From positions 1-64,000 of the forward strand of contig NZ_JAVKGN010000002.1 in NCBI RefSeq assembly GCF_031432215.1: a DNA stretch of 64,000 nt, read 5' to 3'. Source of the DNA: Halodesulfurarchaeum sp. HSR-GB. GTDB lineage: Archaea; Halobacteriota; Halobacteria; Halobacteriales; Halobacteriaceae. Made by a program: the position numbers and the translations under genes. How positions within the stretch are numbered: the first letter of the stretch is position 1; each line of letters begins with the position of its first letter. Of the stretch, positions 27,927 through 35,464 are shown one piece after another. The notes beneath the pieces were generated by a model, which saw nothing but the letters and a program-made list of their open reading frames with translations, was not told the origin of the DNA and made no database searches.

Positions 27927-28319
27927 ATGAGCGCCCAGGAAGTAACGATCTACACGATCCTCGAGCAGTACATGAGCCTGTTCGAGGTCCAGGAAGCCGT
28001 CGATGACGTCTCCCTGCAACGCGAGGATCTTCGGACGGTGACGGCTATCCAGCTTCGGATCCGGAATACGTTCGTGGAGCCAATCGAGCTGCGTCTTCGC
28101 GAAACCAGGTCCGGGCGAGGGTACACGCTCGAGCAGCGAAGCCAAGGTGGCTGGGATCGATGGCACGGCATCGAATCCTTCGAATCGCAGACGGCTGGGG
28201 TATTCGGACTCTTCAAGCTGGCTGTCGAGAAATCCGGGTTCGATCCCGACAAACTGCCGAAAGCCGTTGGGGGACCTGAATCCGTGACCCGCTCGACTCA
28301 GGGAGGCAAGACCGCCTGA
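27927..28319 (+). CDS. Hypothetical protein
   Basis: A 130-aa protein with an amphipathic helical N-terminus (TIYTILEQYMSLFEVQEAVD) and a mixed C-terminal half. No family recognised. It starts 3 bp after the 44-aa gene. The last gene of the GC-rich segment; 565 bp of gene-free DNA follow. Confidence 0.65.
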   Translation: MSAQEVTIYTILEQYMSLFEVQEAVDDVSLQREDLRTVTAIQLRIRNTFVEPIELRLRETRSGRGYTLEQRSQGGWDRWHGIESFESQTAGVFGLFKLAVEKSGFDPDKLPKAVGGPESVTRSTQGGKTA

Positions 28320-28884
28320 CGGATGGCGCTGGAATTCTTTAGTAGACTGATGGCGCGTCACTTCGTTTTTTGGCCTCCCTGAGTCGGTGCGAGGTAATTA
28401 TCGTGAGAGGTCCCAATCTATGCTCGATTTTCAGGGTTGTCTGCGGGCCACTGACTCAGGGTTTTGCCGGTAGTTCAGCACAAGTTCGCCGGTTTCCGCC
28501 GATTCGATTCTGCCAATTTCAACGATGCAAATTGAGAGGGGACTATTATGGGAGAGGGGTGCAGAAGGAGGTGTGGCGGGGGATGGCTCCCGAAGGGGGT
28601 CAGTTTGACAGCACTCACCCACACCATGGCCGCCAGACCGCCCGCCCCCGCCCGGCTCCAGGTCTCCAGAGCACCCGCTTTCCCCAAGAGCAGGCTGACA
28701 TCCTACTATAGTGGGAAAGGGGCCCCAAGAGCAGGCCACCATACCACTAGAGGGAGGTGTCCCAAAAGCAGGCCACCATAGATGTCTAGAGTGGTATACA
28801 GAAGCCCCAAGAGCAGGCGGCCATCTATCCGTGTCTCCAGAGCACGCCTCATCTCCTTTTTTTTCGTCCCTGTCAGTGTGAGAC
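28320..28884. other. Gene-free interval with T-tract junction and repeat array
   Basis: No convincing coding frame. At 28366-28410 there is a T6 tract, CCTCCCTGAG, GGTGCGAGG and then GTG 28403, the same layout as gene junctions, but the frame that follows is not protein-like, so it may be a decayed gene. The direct-repeat array at 28653-28848 fills the right part, and the T7 tract at 28858-28864 belongs to the next gene's junction. Confidence 0.5.
28653..28848 (+). repeat. Direct-repeat array CCCCAAGAGCAGGC
   Basis: CCCCAAGAGCAGGC occurs at 28683 and 28724, as CCCAAAAGCAGGC at 28762, and again at 28806 (start-to-start about 41, 38 and 44 bp). TCTCCAGAGCACCCGC (about 28664) and TCTCCAGAGCACGCC (about 28835) flank the array as outer variants. 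Copies 2 and 3 continue with CACCATA. An inverted repeat ATACCACTAGA / TCTAGAGTGGTAT overlaps the middle. Unit and spacer lengths are wrong for CRISPR; iterons or a partition site fit better. Confidence 0.55.
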
Positions 28885-29268
28885 ATGGTCTCTCATGAAC
28901 AAGCTGACGCTAGTACGGTAGAAGTCGATAGTGGGGTCATCGCTAACCTTCTCGTCCCGTTTCGAATGGTCGAGACGTTGATTCCCAACGCTCCGGAGGA
29001 GTATCTCACCGAAGCGCTCCGGTCTGCCAACGCCCGATACAAGTTGCTCACTGCGTATCACGAGGCGACGTCGATTTCTGAGTCGATGAACGATACCGAA
29101 CGCGCCCTCCAGGTCCTCCGGAAAGACCCTGTCCTCTCCGAACGCATGGGGTGGCTCGAGTACACCTGGGACGATGTCGGGGATATGCTCGAGGACGATG
29201 ACTGGTTCTTCGATGAAGACGACCTTTGCGAAGCTGTCGCTCTCGCACTCGAAGTCCAGAGACAGTAG
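28885..29268 (+). CDS. Hypothetical acidic protein
   Basis: A 127-aa acidic helical protein (DVGDMLEDDDWFFDEDDLCE near the C-terminus). No domain recognised. The T7 tract at 28858-28864 lies 21 nt before the ATG, with GTGTGAG in between. It is the first gene of the long accessory array and begins the change back to AT-richer codon use. Confidence 0.65.
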   Translation: MVSHEQADASTVEVDSGVIANLLVPFRMVETLIPNAPEEYLTEALRSANARYKLLTAYHEATSISESMNDTERALQVLRKDPVLSERMGWLEYTWDDVGDMLEDDDWFFDEDDLCEAVALALEVQRQ

Positions 29269-29366
29269 TAAGCGAATCTCGGGTAGGTAGTGACACTAGT
29301 CGGCCGAAGGACGACCTCGATCGTTCGTTTTTGTCCCTCGGTGGGAGTGACGTCAGTATCTACGAA

Positions 29367-29495
29367 GTGATTGAAGAAGCCGAACGGACCCACGGTGTCT
29401 CGCCCACGGAAGTCGAACAAGCCCTCGAGGAGGCCTTGAAAAACGGACTCGTGTACCATCGTGGCCCGAGAACCAAAGTGAGTTCCATCGAATGA
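29367..29495 (+). CDS. Small winged-helix-like hypothetical protein
   Basis: The frame ending at 29495 gives 42 residues from GTG 29367: MIEEAERTHGVSPTEVEQAL, then EEALKNGLVYH. It resembles the helix-turn-helix end of small haloarchaeal proteins (E-x-x-x-x-x-G-V-x-x-x-x-V-x-x-x-L). The start is uncertain: the frame continues upstream through DVSIYEV without ATG, and a T5/GGTGGGAG junction (29331-29347) sits only 20 bp before the GTG. It overlaps the next gene by 4 bp (ATGA). Confidence 0.45.
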   Translation: MIEEAERTHGVSPTEVEQALEEALKNGLVYHRGPRTKVSSIE

Positions 29496-29983
29496 CTCGC
29501 AATTCCGATGGCGTCAAAGGCGCTAACAGTCGCTCGCTCACGAACTCCGCCATTCGAGAGCCCGACCAGATTCTCTATGGAGAATCGATCCCGACCTCTG
29601 GAAAGGTCCTGATAATCGCTGGCTCCCAATCGGCAACGGACGAGCTCTCCGAGCCCGGCCTGTCGCTCCTGATCGATAGTGCAATCGAATCGCTCCCCTT
29701 CAATCCAATCGCCGTCATCTCTGGCGGAGCTGATGGCGTCGATACGTTCGGCGAGAAGTGGGCCGATAAGAACGATCTGCCTATCGCCCGGTTCGAGCCA
29801 GAATGGGACGATATCGACCATCCCGATGCAGTCGTTCGAGAAGGACAGTACGGAAAGTACGACGCCGCTGCGGGGCCCCGAAGGAACCGATGGATGGCCG
29901 AGTACGCAAAGTTCTACGCCGAGCAAGGCGCCCTTCTCGCGCTTCCGGACCTCCCCAGTAGTGGGACCGAATCGATGATCTAG
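29492..29983 (+). CDS. SLOG-family (YspA/DprA-like) protein, interrupted by in-frame TAG
   Basis: 163 residues to the TAG at 29981-29983. VLIIAGSQSATD (about 38), VISGGADGVDTFGEKWA (about 74) and GPRRNRWMAEYA (about 130) are the nucleotide-binding landmarks of SLOG/YspA-type (DUF2493) proteins, which bind nucleotide-derived ligands. The frame continues after the TAG for 35 protein-like codons (starting IGREVLGDVDVFVVPIGG) to a TGA at 30089-30091 that overlaps the next ATG exactly as ATGA. The family normally continues past the T-x-x-M motif found here. So the gene is either a recent nonsense mutant, a sequencing error, or read through. Confidence 0.75.
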   Translation: MTRNSDGVKGANSRSLTNSAIREPDQILYGESIPTSGKVLIIAGSQSATDELSEPGLSLLIDSAIESLPFNPIAVISGGADGVDTFGEKWADKNDLPIARFEPEWDDIDHPDAVVREGQYGKYDAAAGPRRNRWMAEYAKFYAEQGALLALPDLPSSGTESMI

Positions 29984-30087
29984 ATTGGTCGCGAAGTCCT
30001 CGGCGATGTTGACGTTTTTGTGGTTCCCATTGGTGGAATTGAAGAGCCAACAAAGTACGACCACCTCGATCCCGTGCTTTTCCAATT

Positions 30088-30441
30088 ATGACAAACAGTA
30101 AAACCCAGTTCAGTAGCAGAGTTGGAAAGATCCACGAAGATGAAACAGATGTGTACATCGGACGGGGCGAGGGAGGTGATGTACACATACTAAACAGTGA
30201 AGTGGGCGAGTACGGATGGCTCGGAAACCCATATCCGCTATCGGATTACGACCGTGAAGAATCGATAGCTCGATTCACTCGGGATTTTCTTGACCGGATT
30301 GAAAGCGACAAAGAATTTCGACATGCAGTTGCAGAATTGAAAGGCGAGAATCTCGGATGTTTCTGCCAAAATTTGGTAGATGAAGGACCTGCCTGCCATG
30401 GCGAGGTGATTGCTCACGTAGCTGATTTGTTATACAAGTAA
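30088..30441 (+). CDS. DUF4326-family protein
   Basis: A 117-aa protein. VYIGRGEGG, GWLGNPYPL, then REESIARFTRDFLDRI and the paired LGCFCQN / ACHGEVIAH form the DUF4326 pattern, common in phages, haloviruses and plasmids, often near SLOG/YspA genes as here. Biochemical function is not established. The three Cys and one His may bind metal. It starts at ATG 30088, overlapping the extended frame of the SLOG gene, which argues that both are one translational unit. Confidence 0.8.
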   Translation: MTNSKTQFSSRVGKIHEDETDVYIGRGEGGDVHILNSEVGEYGWLGNPYPLSDYDREESIARFTRDFLDRIESDKEFRHAVAELKGENLGCFCQNLVDEGPACHGEVIAHVADLLYK

Positions 30442-30573
30442 TTGGCCTCCTTGATCAAAGTATGCCGATAGCGTAGCGTTGGATTAGAACATCTCTATTC
30501 GAATGTTTTGATCGTCCCCCATTCGCTAGTTCGTCGGTTGGTCTTCTTTTTCTTGGGCTTGAGGAATTGACCC

Positions 30574-30927
30574 ATGACCGTCAGAAACGGGCAAAATTGC
30601 GTGGTTTCGACGTTCAACCAGTTCCGCAACAAGCTCCAAGTCAGCGATCGGGAAATTGCCCAAGCCCTCCCCAACGAGAAACAGCAGGAGATGTTTCATA
30701 CGTACAACAACCCGCCTGAAGAGTACGGCTCAGAACCCGATCCAGTTGATTCGATTGAAGATCTCCCTGATTGGGCCGTTGTCGAATTCCTTGAGCACGT
30801 TCGTCCGATAAACGTCACCCGAACCATTCGCGAGATCCTGACTAATCGAGATCAAGGCTACACCTACGTGTGGAACCGTTTCCACGGCCAGGATTTGCAT
30901 ACGATCGTCGAACTGCGCGAGTGGTAA
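30574..30927 (+). CDS. Hypothetical protein, paralogue of the protein at 48746
   Basis: A 117-aa protein. FNQFRNKLQVSDREIAQALP, YNNPPE and DLPDWAVVEFLE match, block by block, FNRFRDILDVENEEILQAVP, YNNLHG and ELPAWAIDDYVI in the 88-aa protein encoded at 48746. The C-terminus is longer here. Family unknown. A T5 tract at 30547-30551 and GAGG precede the ATG by 22 nt. No catalytic motif is visible. Confidence 0.65.
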   Translation: MTVRNGQNCVVSTFNQFRNKLQVSDREIAQALPNEKQQEMFHTYNNPPEEYGSEPDPVDSIEDLPDWAVVEFLEHVRPINVTRTIREILTNRDQGYTYVWNRFHGQDLHTIVELREW

Positions 30928-30936
30928 ATTGATTCC

Positions 30937-31050
30937 ATGGCCCGAAGCATCTCCCTCGGAAACCCCGATTCCAACAACGGATCCAACGGTCGCGACATTG
31001 CTGATTCGATCACAAAACAACTTCAAGAGCAGAGAAACCAAACTTCGTAA
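30937..31050 (+). CDS. Very small hypothetical protein (37 aa)
   Basis: Encodes 37 residues beginning MARSISLGNPDSNNG and ending KQLQEQRNQTS, hydrophilic. It begins 9 bp after the previous stop, so could be co-translated. The evidence is position and haloarchaeal composition only. Confidence 0.4.
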   Translation: MARSISLGNPDSNNGSNGRDIADSITKQLQEQRNQTS

Positions 31051-31065
31051 TTTCTAAACATACCC

Positions 31066-31135
31066 CAACAGTATCTAGGATTTAATTATCAAGATATAAA
31101 ATAGACCCCAAGTTATTAGTTACTAGGACGTTTCA
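31066..31135 (+). promoter_or_regulatory. AT-rich promoter with paired AGTNNCTAGGA sites
   Basis: The 95-bp gap is the most AT-rich promoter-like stretch nearby, with TTTAATTATC and ATATAAAATAG (about 31094). AGTATCTAGGAT (31070-31081) and AGTTACTAGGAC (31118-31129) are near-identical direct repeats 48 bp apart, on both sides of the TATA-like region. They may be operators for the winged-helix protein encoded immediately downstream. Confidence 0.45.
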
Positions 31136-31145
31136 CCATATACCA

Positions 31146-31442
31146 ATGCGCCTTGCAACACCGACAGACTTTGGGATACTTGACGCTTTAGCCGATGGGA
31201 AGCGAAATCTGGCTGCGAATCTGTCTCCGGAGATCAAAAAAGATCGATCCTATATCAACACTCGTCTTCCAGCCCTCGAAGATTATGGTCTTTTAAATAA
31301 AATAGGTCCAGCTCCGAATAGCGGTCTATACGAAATCACAGATAAAGGAAAGCGAGTCCTCGAAATACACCAAGAACACCAGCCTGATAGTGCAGCATCA
31401 TTTGACTACGAAACAGAACTCGAAAATTTAACAGCAGACTAA
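31146..31442 (+). CDS. PhiH1-repressor-like winged-helix transcription regulator
   Basis: A 98-aa protein. FGILDALADGKRNLAANLS, the recognition-helix region RSYINTRLPALEDYGLLNKI and the wing GLYEITDKGKRVLE form the winged-helix pattern of haloarchaeal PhiH1-type/ArsR-like regulators. The Asp/Glu-rich C-terminal tail is probably disordered. The promoter upstream with paired repeats suggests autoregulation. In haloviruses this family includes lysogeny repressors, so it could control the early genes of this element, which is inference. Confidence 0.75.
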   Translation: MRLATPTDFGILDALADGKRNLAANLSPEIKKDRSYINTRLPALEDYGLLNKIGPAPNSGLYEITDKGKRVLEIHQEHQPDSAASFDYETELENLTAD

Positions 31443-31500
31443 AACGGGGTTTTTAGGCCTCATTTTGCAGGCAGAGTCCGGTTTAAACAGGTGTTCCTCA

Positions 31501-31845
31501 ATGGTTCACAAGCCACCACTCCCAAATAATTATGAAATCCCGACTGTCGTCAACGACTGGATCTTCAATCCAGATTCGAACAAGAACGGTCACGTCTGGG
31601 AAGGGCAGCACACCGATCGGTCTGTGGGCGTGTTCTCAAAAATCGGCGCACAAGGAGTGAGTGTGCGGGTCTTAGATGACCGAGTGAGCGGATTCGCTCG
31701 AAGCATTACACCCTACGAACGAGACGCCGATCCCGACGAAGACCACGAAAACGTCATCCAGTGGGGAATCGAACGAGCTGTTCGGTGGATGGAACGCCAC
31801 TCCTCAGAGTCCTGGTCGCACTCAGCTGTGAAGAAGCCGCTTTGA
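31501..31845 (+). CDS. Hypothetical protein
   Basis: A 114-aa protein starting at ATG 31501 (the frame is open back to 31465, but a TTTAAACAGGTGTTCC patch upstream suggests the downstream start). WIFNPDSNKNGHVWEGQHTD, then VIQWGIERAVRWMERH. No family recognised. Its stop TGA overlaps a TTG that opens the next frame. Confidence 0.6.
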   Translation: MVHKPPLPNNYEIPTVVNDWIFNPDSNKNGHVWEGQHTDRSVGVFSKIGAQGVSVRVLDDRVSGFARSITPYERDADPDEDHENVIQWGIERAVRWMERHSSESWSHSAVKKPL

Positions 31846-32216
31846 ATCCACCACCAGGACACACCCTCGGGTACTACTTCCTCGAAGAACGCGAACACAT
31901 CATCTATTATGGCCGCGAGAATGCCGAATCTGAAAGTTCGTTGAATCCACATAGAGACTACGACGAAATCGAGCCCACGATCGATAACTGGGGCTATCTG
32001 ACTGTTCAAACATACCGAGGGAGCGGGAATTCGACAATCGGTCTGGCACCGTGGGTTCGAGCTCACGACCACAAAAATCACGAAGTGGTTGATCCACCCG
32101 AAGAATGCGGGCTCGATGTCGCTCTAAAGCTGGCTCGAGAATACGTGATCGAAGAAACAGGCCTCGAACCTTCGGGCCCAGTATCCGGCCAAACTGGGCT
32201 TAACTCGTGGGCCTGA
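31842..32216 (+). CDS. Hypothetical protein with TTG start (4-bp TTGA overlap)
   Basis: 124 residues from TTG 31842, which overlaps the preceding stop as TTGA. The frame is also open upstream inside the previous gene, but those residues look like out-of-frame translation. The body (LGYYFLEEREHIIYYGRE, IDNWGYLTVQTYRGSG, ALKLAREYVIEETGLEP) is protein-like. An alternative is that 31501-32216 was once a single gene now frame-shifted at about 31840. Confidence 0.6.
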   Translation: MNPPPGHTLGYYFLEEREHIIYYGRENAESESSLNPHRDYDEIEPTIDNWGYLTVQTYRGSGNSTIGLAPWVRAHDHKNHEVVDPPEECGLDVALKLAREYVIEETGLEPSGPVSGQTGLNSWA

Positions 32217-32257
32217 ATGTTTTTTCCTCCGTTTGAATGCAATAGAGGCGTCCAACA

Positions 32258-32548
32258 ATGCAAAAATGCCCGAACTGTCAAGCTGAAACGTTAGTGACGA
32301 TCGTAACTGCGGTTGAAAAAGTGAGCGTTGATGATATCGGTGGGAACAATTCCCCTTCGCTGGTAGGACACAGCCACGATTTCTTCACTCGAGCGATTTT
32401 CAATGATTCAGACCGTCCACTCGTCAAGTGCCCCGAATGTGAGACGGTCTACTCCTTCGATTACGACAAGGGACTACTCCCCAACGATATCGACGATCTT
32501 CCGGACCCCGAACAGACTATTTCTACAAGCACTCCCGCTGGGAAATAG
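32258..32548 (+). CDS. Zinc-ribbon protein
   Basis: A 96-aa protein with CPNCQAE at residues 4-7 and VKCPECETVYSFDYDKG about 55 residues later, a two-knuckle zinc ribbon with a long insert. The C-terminus is a short disordered tail. T6 at 32220-32225, 32 nt before the ATG. Confidence 0.7.
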   Translation: MQKCPNCQAETLVTIVTAVEKVSVDDIGGNNSPSLVGHSHDFFTRAIFNDSDRPLVKCPECETVYSFDYDKGLLPNDIDDLPDPEQTISTSTPAGK

Positions 32549-32602
32549 ACGGTTTGGTGGCCCAATTTTTGCCACCCATATCACCAGTGAGGTAGTAAAT
32601 CA

Positions 32603-33004
32603 ATGGACCAGTCAGCCATCACCATCGAAGATGGGTCCGTATTCGTCGATCGGTCACCAGAAGCCGATGAACAACACGCCTGTCAAACGATGTCAGGAGA
32701 GGTATTCGAAGAGGGGGGCGTCATCAATCTCCGAAACGCCTTCCCCGCCCGATTTCTCGATTGGATGCCCGAGTATCCACCCGATGACCTTCCAGAAGAG
32801 GTGTACGAAGATCTCGACGATGACTATCCACACAGCATTGACGTGACCGAATCGCACCTCGTCGTTCCCGTGCGAGTCGAAAAACGGGGGTTCAAAGACC
32901 AGAGAAGTGCCCGAGAGGCCGCTGAACGACAAAACGAAGACGAACCCGGGGGAGAGAACTACCCCTACCAGGCTGTTCTACTGTCTGATACGCGGGGTCT
33001 GTAA
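32603..33004 (+). CDS. Hypothetical acidic protein
   Basis: A 133-aa protein. AFPARFLDWMPEYPPDDLPE and a strand-rich middle (SHLVVPVRVEKRG). No known domain. T5 at 32566-32570 is followed by GTGAGG and the ATG at 32 nt. The next gene begins 3 bp after the stop. Confidence 0.65.
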   Translation: MDQSAITIEDGSVFVDRSPEADEQHACQTMSGEVFEEGGVINLRNAFPARFLDWMPEYPPDDLPEEVYEDLDDDYPHSIDVTESHLVVPVRVEKRGFKDQRSAREAAERQNEDEPGGENYPYQAVLLSDTRGL

Positions 33005-33007
33005 AAT

Positions 33008-33265
33008 ATGACTGGGAGCAAACTCACCCGGTCACAGAAGTCAGCCCTCCTCGAACGAGCGAAAACGGTCGCACGACTGTGCTTCGAGCAGTTTGAAGAC
33101 TGGGGGATGGAAGCATCGATCCAAGGCGGGATCGATGACACCGCTGACGAAAGGGCCACCAATGCAGATTTCGAGGGGCCAAGGTGGGCCGCTTACGAGT
33201 TCCTCAACACCAAACGTGAGGAGATCGCCTGGGAGTTATTCGACAAACCGAGGGTCAGGAGGTGA
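33008..33265 (+). CDS. Small hypothetical helical protein
   Basis: An 85-aa protein, helical throughout (SQKSALLERAKTVARLCFEQ; AAYEFLNTKREEIAWELF). Start 3 bp after the previous stop and 9 bp before the next gene: one of a run of three tightly packed genes. No function can be assigned. Confidence 0.6.
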   Translation: MTGSKLTRSQKSALLERAKTVARLCFEQFEDWGMEASIQGGIDDTADERATNADFEGPRWAAYEFLNTKREEIAWELFDKPRVRR

Positions 33266-33274
33266 ACGATATCC

Positions 33275-34414
33275 ATGTCAAGACCAACTTTGGACAGTAC
33301 CACGGATTCCAACGAGCCTCACACTCCCAGGAATGCTTCTGAGGGTCAAGCGATTCTCAGTACCTTTGGAATCTCGAACGATTCTGAGGCGAATCTGAGC
33401 CGCTCTGAGCAATCTGATGAGATCGACGAATGGGGGCCGACCATGGACCAGCCCCTCCCCTTCAAAGAAACTGAAGCGATGGCTCTCCCCAACGGGATCG
33501 ACAAGCGTCGACTCGTCGATACTGGCCTTACTCCAAGGGACTTCAACCCCGATATCGGGCGATTTGACCCCGATTGCCACCCCGCAGACGCCGTCGATCC
33601 CGACGCGATCGAAGCGGAAACCGACCTCTTCCATGAAATCATGACCGAAACCACTCCATCAACCGACGAATCAGGCGAACAGATTCCCCATCCCTCGAGT
33701 GTTCACACGGAATTTCCAGACCTTGCAGAAATTCCAGAAAACGTCCCGACCGATGCGGAGAAAGCCGAAATCGAGCTCGCACAACGCTTCATCCGGGGCG
33801 TAATCCGAGAAATCGGGCATCACGACTCCGCTCGACGTGAATTGACCGACTGGGCTTCCAGTATCACTCGAGGCGACGAGACTGCATACCCCGAACCCCG
33901 GGTCAGCGACCCCCGAAAAGCCGCTTTCAGTATCGGTGTAGCGGAATTCGCCCGCTCTCAAGTCAAAGACGCCGAGAAAGTGAGCATTCTCCTCACATGG
34001 GGCAAAAACGAATACCCGGACGTGCTTCGCGACGTCAAAAAGCAATTCAACGAGCATCTTCGTGAGAAATGCGAAGCCCAGCTCGAGGAAGAAGAAAAGC
34101 ATCGTGAAGCACGTCTATTCGAGGAGAGCCCACCCGACCAAATCGGCAACTGGGAACAATTCGAGCCCGACAAGCCCGACGCCGAAGTCGCCTACCGAGG
34201 CGTGGTTGGAGACGTGACCTACATCATCGTCCTCTACGAGACCGAAGACGGCGATATCGATGGCCACGGAACCATCCAAGAATGGTGGGTCGAAGCCGAT
34301 CTCGCCCGGGAAACCGACGTGAACGCCCACCTCGTTCGCGTCACTCGAGACCCGATCGATCCATGGCGTGACCTCCTCAACCACCTCCAACACCGTGATT
34401 GCGAGCCGGTCTAA
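33275..34414 (+). CDS. Hypothetical acidic protein
   Basis: A 379-aa protein. The N-terminal 150 residues look disordered and acidic; a helical middle (AQRFIRGVIREIGHHDSARR; FARSQVKDAEKVSILLTWGK) is followed by a coiled coil (KKQFNEHLREKCEAQLEEEE) and a beta-rich C-terminal domain (VAYRGVVGDVTYIIVLYETE). No family recognised. Confidence 0.7.
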   Translation: MSRPTLDSTTDSNEPHTPRNASEGQAILSTFGISNDSEANLSRSEQSDEIDEWGPTMDQPLPFKETEAMALPNGIDKRRLVDTGLTPRDFNPDIGRFDPDCHPADAVDPDAIEAETDLFHEIMTETTPSTDESGEQIPHPSSVHTEFPDLAEIPENVPTDAEKAEIELAQRFIRGVIREIGHHDSARRELTDWASSITRGDETAYPEPRVSDPRKAAFSIGVAEFARSQVKDAEKVSILLTWGKNEYPDVLRDVKKQFNEHLREKCEAQLEEEEKHREARLFEESPPDQIGNWEQFEPDKPDAEVAYRGVVGDVTYIIVLYETEDGDIDGHGTIQEWWVEADLARETDVNAHLVRVTRDPIDPWRDLLNHLQHRDCEPV

Positions 34415-34473
34415 TCCAAATTGAAGCCGGAAGCTGGTTTTTGTCCCTTTTGTCGTTGGTGGAGGTTCTTACC

Positions 34474-34827
34474 ATGAGTCAATCCATCAGTTCTGAGCAA
34501 ACTCATCCGCACGGAACAACAATTGGAGACGGGATTCTTGCCCAAACCGGCGAATCCCTCTTTGCCATCTCCGTCGAGGGCTTCATCGAACATGCTGGGG
34601 TCCCGATCGCTGTCGTTTCGGTCGTGCCCGTGTTCGAACTTGCCGATGTCCCTGGGCGATACCATGCTCAATCCCCACCTGACCACTCTCAGTACTTCCC
34701 CATGGCCGTTGCTGAGGTCCAGCAGATGTTCCAAGATACCACTGGGCCACAAACGGTGAATCCCATCTACAAGATTCAGCGTATCGGGCACACAGAAAAT
34801 CGACCACGGTACGAAATCGAACGGTGA
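34474..34827 (+). CDS. Hypothetical protein
   Basis: A 117-aa protein. The start at ATG 34474 is favoured over the upstream open frame because a T5 tract (34438-34442) and GGTGGAGG precede it. VPIAVVSVVPVFELADVPG is a hydrophobic strand pair rather than a TM helix. It lies 6 bp before the RNase H gene and is likely co-transcribed with it. Confidence 0.6.
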   Translation: MSQSISSEQTHPHGTTIGDGILAQTGESLFAISVEGFIEHAGVPIAVVSVVPVFELADVPGRYHAQSPPDHSQYFPMAVAEVQQMFQDTTGPQTVNPIYKIQRIGHTENRPRYEIER

Positions 34828-34833
34828 TCTGGG

Positions 34834-35382
34834 ATGGAATTCATCTCCCGGACACCTTCTTGGGGGATCGATCTCCCCGAACTCTATTTCGACGCCGGAA
34901 CTACGTTGGGTGAAAATATCGGAACATATGGGTGGGTTATTCGCGACGAAGGTGAGGTCATTCGGCGCGGATATGGAGCCATCCGCCGATCGCAAGGAAA
35001 CTTGACATCACATTACGCTGAATTCGTCGGCGCTATCAAAGGCCTCCAAACAATGCTGGACCTCGGCTATGACCGAGTGCGGGTGAAAGGTGACAATATC
35101 CACGTTCTCGGTTCATTGGAGCGCCCTTCGAATTGGGACGATCCGCAAATTCAACAAGGAGCAGACCTTGCTCGGCGGTTATTCCATTCGTTCTCCTCCA
35201 TCAAAGAGGTCCAGAAGATCCATCGATCCGAGAATTCCGAAGCAGACGCACTTGCTCGCGATGCGTTTGCCATCTATCAGGACTCCTCAGAAGGTGCAGA
35301 AGTCGATCCCATCCTCAATCATTCAGAGCCGACTCCCTCGAAGCGCCGACGACTACATAATCCAGTCAAATCAATCGTGTAG
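34834..35382 (+). CDS. rnhA: RNase HI-family ribonuclease
   Basis: A 182-aa protein with the RNase H fold signatures: LYFDAGTTLGEN (first catalytic Asp, residue 20), SHYAEFVGAIKGL (catalytic Glu, near 64), VRVKGDNIHVLG (second Asp, near 88) and HRSENSEADALA (last Asp, near 136), the archaeal/plant-type RNase HI set. All four acidic residues are present, so it is probably active on RNA-DNA hybrids, removing primers made by the PriS-PriL-like pair or resolving R-loops. The C-terminal 35 residues are an extra tail. It stands 83 bp before the RPA gene, consistent with a replication cluster. Confidence 0.85.
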   Translation: MEFISRTPSWGIDLPELYFDAGTTLGENIGTYGWVIRDEGEVIRRGYGAIRRSQGNLTSHYAEFVGAIKGLQTMLDLGYDRVRVKGDNIHVLGSLERPSNWDDPQIQQGADLARRLFHSFSSIKEVQKIHRSENSEADALARDAFAIYQDSSEGAEVDPILNHSEPTPSKRRRLHNPVKSIV

Positions 35383-35464
35383 GCCGTTTTCCCCCGGGTT
35401 GTTTGTTTTTTCTTCCCGTCAAAAAGTTGGAGAATCGGTCATAAACCGCAGCCGATAATCAGCC

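Noticed and set aside
28683-28819. CCCCAAGAGCAGGC repeats as a CRISPR array
   Set aside because: Units of 13-14 bp with about 25-30 bp between them and several base changes; repeat length is below any CRISPR type.
28431-28886. 151-aa minus-strand open frame with repeated PALG/ACSGD-like phrases
   Set aside because: The protein repeats merely reflect the DNA repeat array; composition is not haloarchaeal and there is no start signal.
29995-30040. T5/GGTGGAATTGAAG sequence as a junction unit for the DUF4326 gene
   Set aside because: It lies inside the continued SLOG reading frame and is about 60 nt from the ATG, outside both spacing classes; it is better read as coding sequence.
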